This document shows, piece by piece, positions 33,989-36,473 of a DNA stretch of 36,473 nt. Position 1 is the first letter of the stretch. Every line of letters starts with the position of its first letter. Location of the stretch: contig CAJQSN010000038.1 in the NCBI GenBank assembly GCA_905614355.1, forward strand, positions 1 through 36,473, read 5' to 3'. Source of the DNA: an uncultured Rhodospirillales bacterium. Its GTDB lineage: Bacteria; Pseudomonadota; Alphaproteobacteria; Rhodospirillales; UBA2165. Both the position numbers and the translations under genes were made by a program. Below the pieces are notes generated by a model, which was not told the origin of the DNA, did not search any database, and saw only the letters and a list, made by a program, of their open reading frames with translations.

Positions 33989-34159
33989 TTAAATTAGGTA
34001 CTCGATTAATCTAGTGAAGATAAAGCCAAGAAGAATACTATAGACAATAAAATAAAGAAGCATAAATAAAGCAGGTAAGGACGGGAAGAAGCATAGTGGT
34101 AGTATGTTACTAAAATAGTTTTTTAGATATCTAACCACTTTTGTGTTAGTCCAATTCAT
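33989..34159 (-). CDS. Putative small membrane protein, 56 aa
   Basis: From the ATG at 34159 (GGAAG 3 nt upstream) the product starts MNWTNTKVVRYLKNYFSN and has one or two membrane segments (about 20-48) before a short end (RLIEYLI). A longer reading with a GTG at 34207 is possible. No family recognised; being on the strand opposite to surrounding relics, it may be real, but evidence is thin. Confidence 0.35.
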   Translation of the reverse strand: MNWTNTKVVRYLKNYFSNILPLCFFPSLPALFMLLYFIVYSILLGFIFTRLIEYLI

Positions 34160-34222
34160 TATCTTCCAGCACCTTGCTGGGCCCAATTCACATCTTGCTA
34201 AACCCACTTTTTAAAGTGCTGA

Positions 34223-34405
34223 AATAGCTATCATCCAGATGTTTATATTACAAGATATTATGATAGCAATGGGCCTAGACGAAGATCTATAAGAACCCTC
34301 TTACGTGCCTTATATAAGAGGAGCCTCTGGAGATTAGCTGATTCCCAAGATGATATAGGAGCTCTTATTTTGCAATTATCAGGATTACCTTATTTATATT
34401 TATGA
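34223..34405 (+). pseudogene. Start-less coding fragment, 60 codons
   Basis: Between a TGA at 34220 and a TGA at 34403 the frame encodes a well-formed protein-like sequence, HPDVYITRYYDSNGPRRRSI, then RTLLRALYKRSLWRLADSQD and a hydrophobic end. No ATG, GTG or TTG start precedes it. The amino-acid composition looks like real coding DNA, so it is probably the end of a gene that lost its start by deletion or frameshift. Family unknown. Confidence 0.3.
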
Positions 34406-34676
34406 ACACATCTAATTTTTTAGAGTAGGGTTATCTTAATGACCCAGCAATTTTAATATTCTGAGAATATGACAATTAAATTATCCCCAAAAAAGGAAAT
34501 TTTTGCCTAGCTGGTGAATATAAACTGATAGGTCTAGAATATTTATTATTGGTTTTCTGGGATTTGATTTAAAAAAATAGGCCTCTAATTTGGATATGGA
34601 TTAGTCTTAAGGCAAGACCAATCTAATTATTATAGTAATGTTGCTACAATAATAACTGTAGAGGAGGAATATTATT

Positions 34677-35058
34677 ATGATAGATGAAATATCAGGTTCA
34701 ATTTATGCTTCTATGATGAGTGGAATGCAATATCCACAACAGACGTCAGATTCTCAGCGCAGTACTGTCTAAAAAATATTGGCACGTTTTAACGCTAACA
34801 ATTTTTCTACTGAGGATATTAAATCCATCCATCAAACATTCAAATCCGAAGGCATTAGACCTAGTGCTGAGCTTAAGGCTGAGATCGAAACCGCTGGTTT
34901 CGATAAAAAAGCCATGAGATCAGTCGGTGGCCCTAGGAGCGTTAGCAATCCGCCACCTCCAACCACCACCTAAGCAAGAAGATTCATTATCTACGTTCTT
35001 AGAACTTCTTGTGGAGTATCAAAACAAAAAATTGATGAAAAAGCTCTCCAAGAAATAA
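34677..35058 (+). pseudogene. Small low-complexity protein gene with in-frame stop and frameshift
   Basis: A strong AGAGGAGGAA site precedes the ATG at 34677. The frame begins MIDEISGSIYASMMSGMQYP, hits TAA at 34770-34772, and continues in the same frame from 34773 as ILARFNANNFSTEDIKSIHQ to PPPPTTT with a stop at 34971. The alternate frame continues past it as PPPKQEDSLSTFLELLVEYQ to a stop at 35056-35058. These pieces look like one 120-130-residue protein broken by a nonsense codon and one frameshift. I do not recognise the family; TEDIKSIHQTFKSEGIRPSA resembles a short helical repeat. Confidence 0.5.
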
Positions 35059-35228
35059 AAGATAAGTGTCTAGAATCTGGTAATTCTAGTTGGAAATAAC
35101 TTTATTTCAATAACTGTCTAACTGTCTAATCAGGAGCTAGAGGGCCGAGCATGAATTTTTTTATAGCCTTCTCGCTTGGATGCCTAACTGATGTTAAACT
35201 GCGACATTAGAACGGCTTACCGTGCCAC

Positions 35229-35265
35229 AAAAAGAAGGAGGCGACAAAGAAATTCACCTCCTTCT
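35229..35265 (-). terminator. Rho-independent terminator of the fasciclin gene
   Basis: On the minus strand AGAAGGAGG (35265-35257) pairs perfectly with CCTCCTTCT (35241-35233), a 9-bp stem with a 15-nt loop, followed by five T (35233-35229). It lies 36 bp after the end of the fasciclin gene at 35302. Confidence 0.75.
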
Positions 35266-35301
35266 TCTATACAAAAACTATTGTGCAAACGCGCCGCAAA
35301 A

Positions 35302-35791
35302 TTAAGGAAGAAGAACCTTATCAATGACATGGATTATGCCATTGGATGCCTTCACATCAGCTGTTACAACTTTTGCCCCACTAACCATAACTCCCATTGT
35401 ACCATCGACTGAGAGCAAGGTACCATTGACGGTCTTAGGTGATAACTTTTTACCTACAACAGCGCTCGATGGTACAGCTCCAGCTAAGACATGGTGAGTC
35501 AAGATTGCTACGAGTTTGGATTTATTTTCTGGTTTCAACAAGGTTGCAACAGTCCCTTTAGGAAGTTTAGCAAATGCCGCGTCAGTTGGAGCAAATACTG
35601 TAAACGGTCCTTTTCCTTTTAAAGTACCCACCAGACCAGCGGCTTTTACTGCCGCAACTAGTGTCGTAAATGAACCATTTGATATTGCGGTATCTACAAT
35701 ATCTTTTTTTGTTACCATGATCCATTGCATTGGCGGTTAACGGTAAAAAAATCACGGCCAAAGCCATGACGAGTTGCTTAATGATAGTCAT
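35302..35791 (-). CDS. Secreted fasciclin-domain protein, frameshifted after the signal peptide
   Basis: The ATG at 35791 (AAGGA upstream) encodes a signal peptide ([20 protein letters not shown], cleavage after ANA). A run of seven T (35704-35710) then shifts the frame; with six, the reading joins directly to [20 protein letters not shown], giving 162 aa. The mature part is one fasciclin (FAS1) domain with the two conserved boxes, [17 protein letters not shown] and [17 protein letters not shown]. Such proteins are exported adhesion-type proteins. The lesion falls in a homopolymer, so a read error is plausible. A terminator follows at 35229-35265. Confidence 0.85.
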
Positions 35792-35935
35792 TTCTATTAT
35801 CCTTATAATTTAAAATTTAAGATTTTCTGTACTTATACGCAATTATCATCACTACGTGTACAAACTAAGGTTGGATCATTTGAATTCTAATAATTTAAGG
35901 TACCACGAATAATATTATAGCGTTGTGTGCATTAG

Positions 35936-36124
35936 CTAGAGAATGGGTTGAAAAGGGAACGCCAAGTAATTAATTACGGGGGAAAGATTTTTTTCCCAGG
36001 ACGAAAACCCAAACATTAGTAATAGTCCTAATATTAAGTTTATAAAATTCCCTCGGTTTTTTTTACTAAAGGAATTGGCACCCACCCAACAGAACATTAT
36101 CATAACCGGCAAGAAATAACCCAT
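35936..36124 (-). CDS. Putative small membrane protein, 62 aa
   Basis: ATG at 36124 begins MGYFLPVMIMFCWVGANSFS, a first membrane segment, followed by a basic turn KKNRGN and a second segment (INLILGLLLMFGFSSW). No family recognised and no clear ribosome binding site, so the call is tentative. Confidence 0.35.
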   Translation of the reverse strand: MGYFLPVMIMFCWVGANSFSKKNRGNFINLILGLLLMFGFSSWEKNLSPVINYLAFPFQPIL

Positions 36125-36242
36125 CAAAATAAGAATCCTTTGACTAAAATCGTGATAAAAATTAGAACAGCAACAGGTTTTAAAAGATTAGTTAAGAAGT
36201 CTGTTAAACCATGTGCGTGCAACTTCACTTATTGAGGATAAA

Positions 36243-36464
36243 ATGCTAAATAAATTATTAGTGATAATTCACTGGGTTTTATACGGTTTGGTAATCCTCT
36301 CTATTTTTTCTATTGCAATAATATTGGTAGAGGAGGGTGTGGTAGACCCGAAAACCGAAGATATTTTTCGATACAGTATTGTAGCATTAGCTTTTTATAT
36401 TGGGGTACTTTGGCTAATAAAAAAAAATTGGATATATTTTCCGTGGCAACACGATAAGAAATAA
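36243..36464 (+). CDS. Small membrane protein, 73 aa
   Basis: The ATG at 36243, with TGAGG 6 nt upstream, is preferred to the in-frame GTG at 36213. The product has two membrane segments (about 5-29 and 46-63) with a polar loop EEGVVDPKTEDIFRYS and a charged C-terminus WQHDKK. No function is known. It resembles small two-helix inner-membrane proteins common in marine bacteria, though I cannot name a family. Confidence 0.55.
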   Translation: MLNKLLVIIHWVLYGLVILSIFSIAIILVEEGVVDPKTEDIFRYSIVALAFYIGVLWLIKKNWIYFPWQHDKK

Positions 36465-36473
36465 ATTAAATCT

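Noticed and set aside
34770-34772. In-frame stop in the small protein as another recoding site
   Set aside because: The codon is TAA, not TGA, and no conserved cysteine position is evident.

Overview
The window looks like chromosomal DNA of a free-living, probably marine alphaproteobacterium. The evidence is a TRAP transporter operon, an NDUFA9-type epimerase beside tRNA-Leu, Uup, an alphaproteobacterial-style thioredoxin, and generally AT-rich DNA with a more GC-rich block at about 4.1-10.9 kb (judged by eye). The taxon is an inference; no rRNA gene is present.

Layout. 1-3137: a truncated IclR-type regulator diverges from a TauD/TfdA-like dioxygenase and two GST-like genes, with paired GCGCAATGCGC repeats between them. 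3277-4119: scar DNA with a GIY-YIG protein remnant, a 122-bp repeat, tRNA-fMet 3'-end cores and a Fe-S protein fragment. 4120-8916: a minus-strand catabolic operon (alpha/beta hydrolase, TRAP dctP-dctQ-dctM, isochorismatase-fold hydrolase). 8917-9511: two operator-like elements, the second copy of the 122-bp repeat, and a decayed tRNA-fMet 3' half. The catabolic operon is therefore bracketed by direct repeats and tRNA ends like a small genomic island.

9512-10868: a Nei-type DNA glycosylase, and a secreted thioredoxin-like gene whose first CxxC cysteine codon is an in-frame TGA followed by a GC-rich hairpin. It is a strong selenoprotein candidate and the most interesting item here. 11325-14671: a SulP transporter with STAS and USP-like tail domains, convergent with a beta-carbonic anhydrase. 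14686-19948: a minus-strand cluster suited to aromatic ring cleavage (gentisate-dioxygenase-like bicupin, small cupin, NAD epimerase/reductase, a decayed MetE-like gene, extradiol dioxygenase); the carbonic anhydrase follows 14 bp after it. 20083-20964: a 26-codon ORF with a 14-nt Shine-Dalgarno match, a 14-bp hairpin, a 59-aa protein and a secreted 151-aa protein.

21044-29784: mostly housekeeping genes (EamA exporter, DUF938 methyltransferase, SDR, tandem RidA, Uup, quinone-oxidoreductase-like MDR, M17 aminopeptidase, NDUFA9-like epimerase). 29989-36473: tRNA-Leu(CAG) with an adjacent tyrosine integrase, followed by decaying cargo: an EF-hand/dienelactone-hydrolase protein, a serine hydrolase pseudogene, two further integrase C-terminal relics, a fasciclin protein and several small membrane proteins. 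This is a tRNA integration hotspot with repeated insertions.

Several otherwise intact genes carry single-base frameshifts at homopolymers (23343, 29752, 32196, 35704). Some may be sequencing errors rather than true lesions. The TGA in the thioredoxin gene is not of that kind. No CRISPR array, rRNA or complete transposon was seen.
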